From positions 1,442,501-1,506,500 of the forward strand of contig NZ_QYUR01000002.1 in the NCBI RefSeq assembly GCF_003596405.1: a stretch of 64,000 bases of DNA, read 5' to 3'. Numbering within the stretch: the stretch's first letter is position 1; each line of letters begins with the position of its first letter. The notes beneath the pieces were generated by a model. It was given only the letters and a program-made list of their open reading frames with translations, was not told the origin of the DNA and did no database searches. Position numbers and translations under genes: made by a program. The DNA is from Pseudomonas cavernicola. Lineage in GTDB: Bacteria > Pseudomonadota > Gammaproteobacteria > Pseudomonadales > Pseudomonadaceae. Of the stretch, positions 15,979-25,868 are shown in pieces.

Positions 15979-17886
15979 TCAGTCGAGCATGTCCGCATAG
16001 CGCTGATCCTTCTTGAAGATCAGCGGTTGCGCAAAGCCGGGCACAGTAATCTGCTCAGGCGTTATCTCGATGGCCTTGTCGTCGATCTGATCCTGGCCAA
16101 AGTTGTAAATGATATCGAGCTGCCCCTTCAGCGCTTGTTGGTCATAGCGCTGCGCTGCCGCACGGGTTTGCTCGCGCCGCTCGCAGTAGGCGGCGAAGGC
16201 TGCATGGCCATAACGCTTGCGCAGCATGGCGTTGACCACGCGCGGCGCTAGCACCACGCCGCTGGCATTGTTGCCGCCAAAGCCTTTGGAGTTGATAAAG
16301 CACACATCGAGGTGGCCTTCACCGACCCGCCGATCCTCGGTGACGATCTGCAGGTGCTGCTGGTGCACGTCTTTGGCAACTGCATCGATGGTCTTGATGC
16401 CAGGAATGATGCCGTACTTGAACGAGCCCAGAGCGGAAATCAACTGATCGCCACTGGCGGTGGCCAGTGAGTGGCCGACAAACGCTTTAACCGCAGTCAC
16501 CGGCCACTGTTCGATACCGAACGCGCCGGCGACGCGGTCCAGCAGTTCGGACTCGGTCACCCGGTTAGCCGGTGTGCTGGAGCCGTGCGCATGGATGAAG
16601 CTGCGCTGCTGCACGCCGTCCAATCCAACCAGCTGCACGGCACTGGCGACGGCTTTGGCGACGGTCAGGTAATTGCCCGGGCCTGGAGCGGAAATGGATT
16701 TCTTGAAACCGTCGGCGTTGATGAATACATCGGGCACGGCGCCATGAATGTCAGCGCCGAGTTCGAGCGCCAGGGCATCATCCATCAGCACCACGAACTG
16801 GCTGGATTCGGCCAGGGTAAAGCCACAGTTCTCGCCGAACGGTCGGCTGGCACGGCGGAAGTCGACGTCATCGCGGCCTTCGATGTGGCGCAGGCCGTCT
16901 TCGGTGGCCAGGGCGCCCATGGCCCCATAACCATCGATACATTCCTGGTTGATCGGTGCCTCGCTGTTGCCGACGATGGCCACCCGCGTGCGTCCAGAGC
17001 CAATCAGATCGACGGCTTTTTGCAGGTTATAGAGGAAAGTCGCGCAAGCGCCGGTAACGCTGCCGGTGGTGCCGACACTGCCCAGCACATAGGCATTGAT
17101 GAAGTCGGCGGGCATGCTGTTCAGGCCCAGCGCCAGCTGTTTGGCGGTGACCCGGCCGCCTTTGAGGCGCGATTGCATCAGGCCGCCGAAGCCGTTTTCA
17201 TCGAGCTGGCTCATGATGCTGCCGGCGAACACGGCGATTTCATCCGGCTCAACCCGATCGACAATGGTTTTCCATTCCAGACCGGTGGAGCGCAGGGCGT
17301 CGGTCACGCCGACTACAGTCATTTGCAGCCCGCGCGGATGAAAGCGCGAGTTGTACAACTCGCCTGGCTCGAACCCGGTCGGTAACTGCCCGGCCGACTT
17401 CACCGGCAAGGCGCGATAGCTATCGACCTTGAAGTCACAGCTATCATGCAGGGTCACGCGAACATCGATTGCGTCAATCGGCTCAACTGACCAATTGGCC
17501 GGAATCGGTTCGGGCAGCTGCTTGCGTGGTGCGTTGAAGGTCAGCTGATCGCCAGCCGTACCGGCGACCGTGATGGTTTTCTGCCAATGGGCGGCATCTA
17601 CGTCGAGGTGCTGCTTTTCAATACGCCGAACCAGGGTCGAGGCGAGGATTTGCTCGGCAAACTGCGCCTCGATCTCCGCCAGGGTCAGCGGCGCGCCCTC
17701 GAGCGTGAGGTAGTCGCCATCCACGACTTCCACCAGCTTCATCATCACCGCCAGCCCGGCCAAGGTTTCCTGGCGGGCCTGGGCATCCATCGACTCGATC
17801 ACGGTGCGGCGAAAACCATGGTGAAAGGAGCTGCGGCCCGCGGCGTTATAGCCACCGAAACCAACAATCACAGGTAAGCGAGACAT
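15979..17886 (-). CDS. fabY: Beta-ketoacyl synthase FabY (fatty-acid initiation)
   Basis: 635 residues, the size of Pseudomonas FabY, the enzyme that condenses acetyl-CoA with malonyl-ACP in place of FabH. The ketosynthase core has the nucleophile in GSVTGACATFLYNLQ (Cys281) and the two catalytic His segments in SFIHAHGSSTPANR and VKAFVGHSLATASGD. PAPGPGNYLTVAK-like and INSKGFGGNNASG blocks are also present. N- and C-terminal extensions distinguish it from FabB/FabF. AAGGAG lies about 11 bases upstream of the ATG. It stands alone, convergent with cysQ; a long untranscribed-looking gap follows upstream. Confidence 0.93.
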   Translation of the reverse strand: MSRLPVIVGFGGYNAAGRSSFHHGFRRTVIESMDAQARQETLAGLAVMMKLVEVVDGDYLTLEGAPLTLAEIEAQFAEQILASTLVRRIEKQHLDVDAAHWQKTITVAGTAGDQLTFNAPRKQLPEPIPANWSVEPIDAIDVRVTLHDSCDFKVDSYRALPVKSAGQLPTGFEPGELYNSRFHPRGLQMTVVGVTDALRSTGLEWKTIVDRVEPDEIAVFAGSIMSQLDENGFGGLMQSRLKGGRVTAKQLALGLNSMPADFINAYVLGSVGTTGSVTGACATFLYNLQKAVDLIGSGRTRVAIVGNSEAPINQECIDGYGAMGALATEDGLRHIEGRDDVDFRRASRPFGENCGFTLAESSQFVVLMDDALALELGADIHGAVPDVFINADGFKKSISAPGPGNYLTVAKAVASAVQLVGLDGVQQRSFIHAHGSSTPANRVTESELLDRVAGAFGIEQWPVTAVKAFVGHSLATASGDQLISALGSFKYGIIPGIKTIDAVAKDVHQQHLQIVTEDRRVGEGHLDVCFINSKGFGGNNASGVVLAPRVVNAMLRKRYGHAAFAAYCERREQTRAAAQRYDQQALKGQLDIIYNFGQDQIDDKAIEITPEQITVPGFAQPLIFKKDQRYADMLD

Positions 17887-18520
17887 AACTCAGAAAACTC
17901 CTTCAAATAGAAAATCTATTACAAGCTCAGATGAGGCTGTAGACGCTTGTCGATAGTCGGCCGGTTGATCTGAATAGCGACGGCCCCGTTTACGGTGACA
18001 AGGAGCCTCTTCGAATGATCGAGATGACTATGCTGACGAGATCTGTGACTTGTGAGTCACTGTTGCGGCCAAGGTTGGGATTCGTCAAGACCTTACAATG
18101 ATAAGGGTTTCTGCTCGCCGGGCGGCTGGTCAAGAAGTACTGATGATCGGTTGTAACCCTTATGCATAGGGTTGGCCGCAGGTTGCGCGAGCTTTCCAGC
18201 CATCAACCACCGAGCTTTCTCGGTCGTGATCCGCAGTGTCTGGCTCTTTATTGGCGATCAGCGGTAGTACTGAGGAGGGGCTGCTGTGCTGTTGGCATTA
18301 GCGGGGGGGCTGCTGAAGCCGTGAGCGCCGTTTGTCAGCAACCTCGGGCAGGCCAGAACGCCTTGGCTTCGCCGAGACCCTATTCACAATCCATTTGAGC
18401 AATCGACTGTAGGCTGGGTAGAGCGCAGTGAAACCCAGCTCCTATCCCGCTGGGTTTCGCTGCGCTCTACCCAGCCCACCTCGCCTTGCCTGAGCCAAGG
18501 TGGCGGCGCGATCTAGCCAC
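17887..18520. other. 634-bp gap between fabY and dctD; no gene seen
   Basis: The left part is the fabY leader (GGAG at about 17900). A palindrome occupies 18413-18475. No open frame in it looks coding; the only track-length frame (18162-18398) has no family signature. In P. aeruginosa, as I recall, the dctPQM transporter and arcDABC genes lie between these two flanks; none of them is here. Confidence 0.5.
18413..18475. repeat. 27-bp inverted repeat (GCTGGGTAGAGCGCAG)
   Basis: 18413-18439 and 18449-18475 are reverse complements with one G.T-type mismatch and a 9-base loop. It sits 45 bases past the dctD stop (minus strand), so it may also act as a terminator or mRNA-stabilising hairpin. Confidence 0.65.
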
Positions 18521-19930
18521 TCAATCCAGCTCTTCTGTGGCCTGGCCGCCAGCGTCGGCGAAGTTCAGGCCGTGCTTGCGCAGTTTGTCGTGCAGGGTCT
18601 TGCGTGGAATGCCCAAGGCTTCGGCCAGGCTGCGTAGCGAGCCGTGCGGGCGCGCCAGTTCGGCGGCAATCAAGGCACGCTCGAAGGCCTCGACCTGTTC
18701 GCTCAAGCCGCCACTTATGGCCGGTAGATTGGGCTGATTGCCGTCCGGCGCCAGTTCCGGGCTCAGTTCAAGACCCAGATCGAGGCCCAGCGCGAAACGT
18801 TCGGCGGTGTTCTGCAATTCACGGACATTGCCCGGCCAGGTGTGGCGCAGTAGCAGGGCGCGTTGCCCGGGTTGCAGTGTGTGGGCCGGCAGGCCGTGGC
18901 GGGCGCTGGCGCCGTCGGCGAAGTACTGGAACAGCAGCAAGGCGTCTTCGGCACGCTCGCGCAGCGGGGGGATGCGTAGCGGAGCGACATTCAGCCGGTA
19001 GTAGAGGTCCGCGCGGAAGCGCCCTTGATCGGCCGCTTGGCGCAGATCCTCCTTGCTCGCGGCGATCACGCGGATATCCAAAGGGATCAACTGATTGCCG
19101 CCGAGGCGCTCGACCACCCGTTCCTGCAGCAGACGCAACAGCTTGACCTGCACCTCCAGGCTCATGCTCTCGATTTCATCGAGGAACAGGGTGCCACCAT
19201 TGGCGAACTCGAACTTGCCGATGCGGCGCTTTTGCGCACCGGTGAAGGCGCCGGGTTCGTGGCCGAAGAGCTCGCTTTCCACCACCGATTCAGCCAGCGC
19301 GCCAGCGTTGATGGCGACGAAGGGGCCGCTGCGGCGACTGGACAGATCATGCAGCGCGCGGGCGACCACTTCCTTGCCGGTGCCGGTTTCGCCGAGGATC
19401 AACACGTCGGTGTTGATCGCCGCGAGTGCGCCAATCTGCGCACGTAAACGTAGGATCGCTGGCGATTGGCCGATCAGCCGGACGCTCAAGGCCTGGCGGT
19501 CGGCTAGGGCCAAGCGCAGGCTGCGGTTGTCCAGCACCAGGCGGCGCAGGGCCAGGGCGCGGCGCACGCTGTCGAGCAGATCGTCGCTGGGAAAGGGCTT
19601 TTCCAAGAAGTCGTAAGCCCCGCTACGCATCGCCTGCACCGCCAGCGGCACGTCGCCGTGGCCGGTGATCAGCAGCACTGGCAGCTCGGCATCTTGCTCA
19701 TGCAATTGCTCGAGTAGTTGCAGGCCATCGAGCCCCGGCATGCGGATATCGCTGACCACCACCCCCGGCCAGTCGCGTTCGATGCGCTTGGCCAGACCCT
19801 GCGCATCGGCCAGGGTGAGCACCTTGAGCCCGGCCAGGTCGAGGGTTTGGCCGAGCGCCTGGCGCAGGTGCGGGTCGTCGTCGATCAGCAGGACCTGGGT
19901 GCGGCTGTCGATGGCGTTGTCCGTACTCAT
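18521..19930 (-). CDS. dctD: Sigma-54-dependent response regulator DctD
   Basis: 469 residues. Receiver domain (about 12-125) with acidic pocket IDDDP and phospho-acceptor Asp61 in VVSDIRMPGLDG, and Lys in EKPFP. The AAA+ domain follows with Walker A GETGTGKE, the sigma-54 contact loop GAFTGA, and Walker [14 protein letters not shown]-terminal Fis-type HTH ends it (SLRSLAEALGIPRKTLHDKLRKHGL). It activates C4-dicarboxylate transport genes when phosphorylated by DctB. The start overlaps the end of dctB by 4 bases. The gene itself is intact although its partner kinase gene is frameshifted. Confidence 0.93.
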   Translation of the reverse strand: MSTDNAIDSRTQVLLIDDDPHLRQALGQTLDLAGLKVLTLADAQGLAKRIERDWPGVVVSDIRMPGLDGLQLLEQLHEQDAELPVLLITGHGDVPLAVQAMRSGAYDFLEKPFPSDDLLDSVRRALALRRLVLDNRSLRLALADRQALSVRLIGQSPAILRLRAQIGALAAINTDVLILGETGTGKEVVARALHDLSSRRSGPFVAINAGALAESVVESELFGHEPGAFTGAQKRRIGKFEFANGGTLFLDEIESMSLEVQVKLLRLLQERVVERLGGNQLIPLDIRVIAASKEDLRQAADQGRFRADLYYRLNVAPLRIPPLRERAEDALLLFQYFADGASARHGLPAHTLQPGQRALLLRHTWPGNVRELQNTAERFALGLDLGLELSPELAPDGNQPNLPAISGGLSEQVEAFERALIAAELARPHGSLRSLAEALGIPRKTLHDKLRKHGLNFADAGGQATEELD

Positions 19931-21734
19931 GCAAAGTGATCCTCGGAGGGCTGGAGGTTGACGCCCGGTGCGGCGGCACGCAGGTGTAGGGTCAGCAGCG
20001 CGCCGCCTTCAGGGTGGTTGGCCAGCAGCAGCTCACCGCCGAGGGCGCGCATCAGGGTATCGCAAATCGCCAGCCCAAGGCCGAGGCCTTGGGCGCTGGT
20101 CTTGGTGGTAAAGAACGGTTCGCGGGCACGGTTCAAGGCTTCGGCGGAGAAGCCCGGGCCGTTGTCGCGCAGGGTAAGTTGGATGCCGTCGGCGGTCTGT
20201 GCGGCGCTCAGCCAAATACGCCGTGGCGGGGCCTTTTCGCTGAGTGCGTCGAGGGCGTTCGCCAGCAGATTACCGAGCACCTGACGCAGCCGCGTCTCGC
20301 CGGCCTGAACCCAGAGCGTGGCATCCGGCAGGTCGCGGATCAGTTCTACCTCCATCGCCCGCCGACGCTTGGCCAGCAGTGCCAGGGCATCATCCAGGGC
20401 CGGCTGTAGGGCAACGCTTTCCGGGGCATGCCGATCGCGGCGAGCGAAGGCGCGCAAGTGCGCAATGATCGAGGACATGCGCCCGGTCAATTCGCTGATC
20501 AGTTTGAGGTTGCCGCGCGCATCGTCAGTGCGCTGGTGGTCGAGCAGTACTTCGGCGTTTTCCGCATAGCTGCGGATGGCCGCCAGTGGCTGATTCAGTT
20601 CATGGCTGATGCTCGCCGACATGGTGCCGAGGGCGGATAGCTTGCCGGCCTGCACCAGTTCGTCCTGGGCGCGCAGCAGTTCTTGCTGAGCGTGTTCGCG
20701 CTCCAGCACTTCATCCTTCAGGCGGCTGTTCAGCGCCTCAAGATCGCGGGTCCGCTCCAGCACACGGATTTCCAGTTCGCGGCGGGCGCGGGCGTCCAGA
20801 ACGATGCGTTCGAGGTAATGGCGGCGGCGCTGCATCAATAGGCCGAGCAGCAGGATCAGCACCAGTAAGGTGGCGCCGCCGATGGCCACGGCGGTCTGCA
20901 CTGGGCGGGTGATCTGTTCGCTGGGGGTGAGGATGCTGACGGTCCAACCGGTCTCCGGCAGGCTGCGGCTCTGGGTTAACCAGGTGTTGTTGGCCAGCGA
21001 CAATGCCTGCGGTTGCAAGGTCGGGTAAGGCTGGTTGGCGGCGATCTCGTGGCGTTCTTGTGGGCTCAGTTCGCGGCTGGCGCGGAACCGCCAATCCGGG
21101 CGCGAGGTGAGGATGACCACGCCGTTGCTATCGGTTACCAGCAGTTGCTCGGGGTTTTGCCCCAGAGGGTTTCGGTGTGAGTGAGGTCGACCTTGATCAC
21201 CAGTACACCGATGATCGACTCGCCATCGTGTACCGCGGCGGCGAAGTAATAACCGCGCTTGCCGGAGGTGGTGCCGAGGCCAAAGAATCGCCCCAGCCGC
21301 CCGGCAATGGCTTCGCGATAGTACGGGCGGAAGGCGAAGTTGCGGCCGACGAAGCTATCCGCCTGATCCCAGTTGGAGGCCGCCAGGGTATTGCCGGTCG
21401 GGTCCATCAGGTAAATCGAGTCGGCTCCGGTCTGTTCACGCACCTGTTGCAGCAGGCGGTTGGCTTGCTCTTGCGCGCTGGGTTCGTGCGGCTGACTCAG
21501 CACGTTACGCAGGGCGGGTAAGTCGCCGAGAATCTGCGGCAATACCTCATAGCGACGCAGGGTGCCGAGCAGGTTGGCGACGTAGAGGTCGAGGGTCTGG
21601 CGGTTTTGCTCGATCAGTTCGCTGCTGTAGTAGCGCTCGGCCAGTTGTTGCAATGGCCAGAGCAAGGGTGTCAGCAGCAGGGCCAGCAGCAGCAAGCTGC
21701 GCCAGCGCGGGCGATGGGGAGCGGATCGGGTCAT
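19927..21734 (-). pseudogene. dctB: C4-dicarboxylate sensor kinase DctB, one-base frameshift
   Basis: Two adjoining minus-strand frames together give a normal DctB. The first (21734 down to a TAA at 21135) has a membrane anchor LLLLALLLTPLLWP and the periplasmic sensor start. The second (frame open from about 21155, listed from 21120 to 19927) carries the rest of the sensor domain, TM2 (AVAIGGATLLVLILLLGLLM), a coiled coil, the H-box SISHELNQPLAAIRSY and the ATPase boxes (DNGPGFS, GLGLGLAI). The break lies at an A4 run (21155-21158): one extra A restores TETLWGKNPEQLLVTDSNG. It could be a true mutation, slippage in the population, or a sequencing error in a homopolymer. If real, no full-length kinase is made. 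Confidence 0.85.
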
Positions 21735-21779
21735 AGTGCAAGGCGCCTGTGGGTCAGGTGCATTATGCACGTTCACTGT

Positions 21780-22649
21780 TTAGCGGGGGTTGCGTAAGCA
21801 GTCGAGTAGCGCGCTACGCCAGTTCGGCAGCTCGATAGCCCAGTCGCTCTGCAGGCGGGCGCAGTTCAAGCGCGAGTTAAGCGGCCGTCGGGCCGGGGTT
21901 GGATAGGCGCTGGAGGGAATCGGCAGCAGTTTTGCGCGCAGCTGGCCTTGTTCTTGAAGCTGCTCGGCAATCGCGCTGGCGAAGCCAAACCAAGAGGTTT
22001 CACCAGTGGCAGTCAGGTGATAGAGCCCCCAAGGCCCAGCTTTGCCGTCACGCCAGCGCTGCACCAGTCCAGTCGTGGCGGCGGCAATGGTGCCGGCCCA
22101 GGTCGGTGCGCCAATTTGGTCGGCGACCACCTTCACTTCGTCGCGTTCTTGCAGCAGCCGCTGCATGGTCAGGAGGAAATTACGCCCGTGCAGTGAGTAC
22201 ACCCAACTGGTGCGCAGGATCAGATGGGCGCCCGCGACCGCCTGAATCGCCTGCTCACCGGCGAGTTTGCTGCGGCCATACACGCCGAGGGGATTGGCTT
22301 GATCGTCTTCGCGGTACGGCGTGTTCTGGCTGCCGTCGAAGACGTAGTCGGTGGAATAGTGGATCAGCGGCACACCCAGTGCTGCCGCTTCTTCGGCGAG
22401 TACGCCGGGGGCAGTGGCGTTGAGTGCAAAGGCCAGCTCGGGCTCATTTTCAGCCTGATCGACAGCAGTATGGGCGGCGGCATTGATGATCAGCTCGGGT
22501 CGCAGCGCGCGCACCTGCTGGCGAATTTGCGCGAGATCCGCCAGATCCAGCTGCTCGCGGCCCGGCACGATCAACTCGCCGGTACCCGCAAGGCAGAGCT
22601 GCAACTCGCGTGAGACCTGCCCGCGCTTGCCAATGAGCAAAATCTTCAT
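21780..22649 (-). CDS. rmlD: dTDP-4-dehydrorhamnose reductase RmlD
   Basis: 289 residues. It catalyses the last step of dTDP-L-rhamnose synthesis (NADPH-dependent reduction). The SDR fold is visible: N-terminal [43 protein letters not shown], and the catalytic Tyr/Lys in YGRSKLAGE. The first glycine motif is GKRGQVS, slightly off the common GxxGQ(L/V)G pattern, with Ser in place of the third Gly. It is the last of four rml genes, overlapping rmlC by 4 bases; dctB begins 45 bases downstream on the same strand. Confidence 0.95.
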   Translation of the reverse strand: MKILLIGKRGQVSRELQLCLAGTGELIVPGREQLDLADLAQIRQQVRALRPELIINAAAHTAVDQAENEPELAFALNATAPGVLAEEAAALGVPLIHYSTDYVFDGSQNTPYREDDQANPLGVYGRSKLAGEQAIQAVAGAHLILRTSWVYSLHGRNFLLTMQRLLQERDEVKVVADQIGAPTWAGTIAAATTGLVQRWRDGKAGPWGLYHLTATGETSWFGFASAIAEQLQEQGQLRAKLLPIPSSAYPTPARRPLNSRLNCARLQSDWAIELPNWRSALLDCLRNPR

Positions 22650-23191
22650 GGGAAGACTTCGGCCTGCTTCAGGCTCAGGCCAGCCTGGTCCTTGGCCGAC
22701 AGCTGCGGCGCTTCACCGAGCTGCCAGTCGATGGCCAGTGTCGGGTCATCCCAGCGGATGCAGCGCTCATAGGCCGGTGCGTAGTAATCGGTAGTCTTGT
22801 AGAGGCATTCGGCGTACTCGCTGAGGACCACGAAGCCGTGGGCAAAACCCTCCGGTATCCAAAGCTGGCGTTTGTTCTCGGCGGATAGACGCACACCGAT
22901 CCAGCGGCCGAAGTTGGCTGAGCTACGACGAATATCCACCGTAACATCCAACACTTCGCCGGCTGTAACGCGCACCAGTTTTCCTTGCGCGTGCTGGATC
23001 TGGTAATGCAGCCCACGCAGTACGCCACGCTGCGAGCGCGAGTGGTTGTCCTGGACGAATTCGCGCTTGAGGCCAGTGGCCTGCTCGAAGGCTTTGGCGT
23101 TAAAGCTTTCATAGAAGAAACCGCGCTCGTCACCGAATACCTTGGGTTCGAGGATCAGTACTTCCGGCAGCTCGGTGGCGATTAGCTTCAC
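22646..23191 (-). CDS. rmlC: dTDP-4-dehydrorhamnose 3,5-epimerase RmlC
   Basis: 181 residues, a normal RmlC. Cupin fold with [17 protein letters not shown], the catalytic-His block [20 protein letters not shown], and [19 protein letters not shown]. It carries out the double epimerisation before RmlD. It overlaps rmlA and rmlD by 4 bases on either side. Confidence 0.96.
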   Translation of the reverse strand: MKLIATELPEVLILEPKVFGDERGFFYESFNAKAFEQATGLKREFVQDNHSRSQRGVLRGLHYQIQHAQGKLVRVTAGEVLDVTVDIRRSSANFGRWIGVRLSAENKRQLWIPEGFAHGFVVLSEYAECLYKTTDYYAPAYERCIRWDDPTLAIDWQLGEAPQLSAKDQAGLSLKQAEVFP

Positions 23192-24060
23192 TGGCTTTCC
23201 CCCGCCAGCCTATAGAGGTATTGGCCGTAGCCGGTTTTGCCAAAAGCCGAGGCTTGCTTGAGCAATTGGTCGCGATCGATCCAGCCATTCTGGAAGGCGA
23301 TCTCTTCCAGGCAGGCGACCTTCAGGCCCTGGCGGTGCTCGATGATCTGCATGTACTGCGAAGCTTCCAGCAGGCTGTCGTGGGTGCCGGTATCGAGCCA
23401 GGCGAAGCCGCGGCCGAAACGCTCCACGCGCAGGTCGCCACGCTGCAGATAGGCGTTGTTGACATCGGTGATTTCCAGCTCGCCACGTGCCGAGGGCTTG
23501 ACCGTCTTGGCGATCCTGACCACATCGTTGTCGTAGAAATACAAGCCAGTGACCGCGTAACTGGACTTTGGCTTAGCGGGCTTCTCTTCGATGGAAAGGG
23601 CGTTGCCTTGGCTGTCGAACTCGATCACACCGAAGCGCTCCGGGTCTTTTACCCAATAACCGAATACGGTGGCTCCGCTGGGCTGGGCGGCAGCGCGTTG
23701 CAGCTTCTCGGTGAAGTGTTGGCCATGAAAGATATTGTCGCCAAGGATCAGGCACACCGAGTCTTTGCCAATAAAGTCCTCGCCAATCAGGAAGGCCTGA
23801 GCCAGCCCGTCCGGCGAGGGTTGCTCGGCATAGGCGATGCGCACGCCGAACTGGCTGCCGTTGCCCAGCAGGTTGCGATACTGCGGCAGGTCATGCGGGG
23901 TGGAGATCAGCAGGATGTCGCGGATGCCGGCAAGCATCAGCACCGAGGTCGGGTAGTAGACCATCGGCTTGTCATAGACAGGGAGTAGCTGCTTGGAGAT
24001 CCCTAGGGTAATAGGGTGTAGGCGGGTGCCTGAGCCGCCGGCCAGAATGATGCCTTTCAT
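23188..24060 (-). CDS. rmlA: Glucose-1-phosphate thymidylyltransferase RmlA
   Basis: 290 residues. N-terminal nucleotidyltransferase motif [31 protein letters not shown], and the metal-binding segment [26 protein letters not shown] near residue 225 is typical of RmlA. It makes dTDP-glucose from dTTP and glucose-1-phosphate. Short overlaps on both sides couple it to rmlB and rmlC. Confidence 0.96.
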   Translation of the reverse strand: MKGIILAGGSGTRLHPITLGISKQLLPVYDKPMVYYPTSVLMLAGIRDILLISTPHDLPQYRNLLGNGSQFGVRIAYAEQPSPDGLAQAFLIGEDFIGKDSVCLILGDNIFHGQHFTEKLQRAAAQPSGATVFGYWVKDPERFGVIEFDSQGNALSIEEKPAKPKSSYAVTGLYFYDNDVVRIAKTVKPSARGELEITDVNNAYLQRGDLRVERFGRGFAWLDTGTHDSLLEASQYMQIIEHRQGLKVACLEEIAFQNGWIDRDQLLKQASAFGKTGYGQYLYRLAGESQ

Positions 24061-25208
24061 GCACGTGGCTCCTGTGCATCAACGGAACCCAAGCGTTGAC
24101 GTCGATAGCTGCCGTTTTGGACGTGGCGACACCAATCCAGATTATCGAGGTACCACAGCACGGTTTTGCGCAGGCCGGTATCGAAGGTTTCTTCCGGCAC
24201 CCAGCCCAGTTCGCGCTCGATCTTGCCGGCATCGATGGCGTAACGCAGGTCGTGGCCGGGGCGATCCTTCACAAAAGTGATGAGCTCTTTGTAGGAGCGG
24301 GCTTGCCCGCGATTCGCGCCACCAGGCACCGCGTTGTCCGCGGGTTGCTTCGCGAGCAAGCTCGCTCCAACAGGAGTGGGCTGCAGCGGCATCAGCTCAT
24401 CCAGCAACTCGCAAATGCTTTCCACTACCTGCAGATTCTTCTGCTCGTTGTGGCCGCCGATGTTATAGGTCTCGCCGACCCGGCCTTCGGCCAGCACTTT
24501 CAACAAGGCACGGGCGTGATCTTCGACAAACAGCCAATCGCGAATCTGTTGACCATCGCCATACACCGGTAGCGGCTTGCCATCCAGCGCATTGAGAATC
24601 ACCAGCGGGATCAGTTTTTCCGGAAATTGATAAGGCCCGTAGTTGTTCGAGCAGTTGCTCAGCAGCACCGGCAAGCCATAGGTACGCTGCCAGGCGCGTA
24701 CCAGATGGTCAGAGGCCGCCTTGCTCGCCGAGTAGGGTGAGCTCGGTGCGTAGGGCGTGGTTTCTTTGAACGGGTCGTCGACACCGTGCAGGTCGCCGTA
24801 AACCTCGTCGGTGGAAATATGATGAAAGCGGAAGGCCGTACGGCGCTGATCTGATAGGCGTTGCCAGTAAGCGCGCGTGGCTTCCAGCAGGTTGTAAGTG
24901 CCGACGATATTGGTCTGAATAAAATCCGCGGGCCCATCAATGGAGCGATCGACATGGGACTCGGCGGCCAGGTGCATGATCGCCTCTGGCTGGAAGCGTT
25001 GCAGCGCTTCGCTGACTTTGCCTTGGTCGCCGATATCGGCCTGGAGGAACTGGTAGCGCGGGCTGTCTGCCACCGCAGCTAAGGATTCTAGATTGCCGGC
25101 GTAGGTCAGCTTGTCCAGGTTGAGCACTTCATGCCCGGTGTTTTGCAGCAGGTGGCGGATCAAAGCCGAACCGATAAAGCCCGCTCCGCCAGTTATCAGA
25201 ATTCGCAT
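24057..25208 (-). CDS. rmlB: dTDP-glucose 4,6-dehydratase RmlB with in-frame REPIN insertion
   Basis: 383 residues from the ATG at 25206-25208 ([13 protein letters not shown]); the open frame extends far upstream to 25472 but the extra 88 residues are low-complexity and non-conserved. SDR motifs are GGAGFIG, catalytic STDEVYGD with [10 protein letters not shown], and the C-terminal [13 protein letters not shown]. RmlB is usually about 350-360 residues. The excess is a block of about 27 residues ([18 protein letters not shown] and on) just before [11 protein letters not shown], encoded by a REP doublet at 24291-24371 that keeps the frame. Activity is plausible because the insert falls between conserved blocks, but this is inference. 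First gene of rmlBACD. Confidence 0.92.
   Translation of the reverse strand: MRILITGGAGFIGSALIRHLLQNTGHEVLNLDKLTYAGNLESLAAVADSPRYQFLQADIGDQGKVSEALQRFQPEAIMHLAAESHVDRSIDGPADFIQTNIVGTYNLLEATRAYWQRLSDQRRTAFRFHHISTDEVYGDLHGVDDPFKETTPYAPSSPYSASKAASDHLVRAWQRTYGLPVLLSNCSNNYGPYQFPEKLIPLVILNALDGKPLPVYGDGQQIRDWLFVEDHARALLKVLAEGRVGETYNIGGHNEQKNLQVVESICELLDELMPLQPTPVGASLLAKQPADNAVPGGANRGQARSYKELITFVKDRPGHDLRYAIDAGKIERELGWVPEETFDTGLRKTVLWYLDNLDWCRHVQNGSYRRQRLGSVDAQEPRA
24291..24371. repeat. REPIN (two opposed REPs) inside rmlB
   Basis: GTAGGAGCGGGCTTGCCCGC (24291-24310) and TCGCGAGCAAGCTCGCTCC (24350-24368) are the two halves of a classic Pseudomonas REP doublet in inverted orientation. They lie inside the rmlB reading frame and are translated. 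Confidence 0.88.
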
Positions 25209-25522
25209 GCCGATTGGTCTTCTTTCATCGTTTTGACGCGAAGTCGCAGGCTTGTAGCTTGTTGGAAGGGGGGGCAGAAGCAAGTGCGGTAACCCTGCAA
25301 AGAAACGCTCGTCAGAGGGGGTCGAGGTAGGGAAGAGCGCGCGGCGGCCATCAAGATGAATTGACCAAGGCAGCGCGTTGACAGCGCAAACCGGCTTCTT
25401 GGTGAGCAGGGTTGGTCGCGAGGGTGGCGGGAGAGTATTTACCCGGACGAGCGATGAGCTGCTTGGGGCCATCTGACAAAAACTAAAAAGGCCTAGAGTC
25501 GCCTCTAGGCCTTATTTATTAG
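25209..25522. other. rmlB leader and spacer to tRNA-Thr
   Basis: No gene is seen. The reading frame of rmlB stays open across most of it by chance of composition. It ends with the tRNA-Thr terminator hairpin at 25488-25513. The rml promoter should lie here, on the minus strand. Confidence 0.5.
25488..25513 (-). terminator. Terminator of tRNA-Thr
   Basis: AAGGCCTAGAG (25488-25498) pairs with CTCTAGGCCTT (25503-25513) with a 4-base loop. On the minus strand it is followed by a T-rich run (TTTTTAGTTTTTG), a good intrinsic terminator 10 bases past the tRNA 3' end. Confidence 0.85.
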
Positions 25523-25598
<76 letters not shown>

Positions 25599-25868
25599 AT
25601 TTCAGGGCCGCCATTATATCCATTAGTTCGTGCGAGTAAAGACCCTGCGCAGAGCTGTTTGAGTATGGCTTGGGCATCGGCAGGAAAAGGCTTATGCACA
25701 ATGGGGAGGCGCTTGGAACGGGCGTGCTCAATTTTTGTGCGGTACTTATCAGTTATTTGTAACTATATGGTTTTATTGCATTTTTACTTCTGACTAAAAA
25801 ACAATCAACGGTTGCTGAGCCGTGCTGTGCCGGCTTTCTGTGATGTTTCCCAGAAACTATCAACAAAG

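Noticed and set aside
18162..18398. 78-codon plus-strand frame in the fabY-dctD gap
   Set aside because: No RBS, no family similarity that I recognise, atypical codon use.
21145..21165. Programmed -1 frameshift in dctB
   Set aside because: The A4 run (GGC AAA ACC) is not a strong slippery heptamer and I see no obvious downstream stimulatory structure; a simple base loss or sequencing error is more likely.
25209..25472. 88-residue N-terminal extension of rmlB
   Set aside because: Low-complexity residues before [13 protein letters not shown], which is the standard RmlB start.
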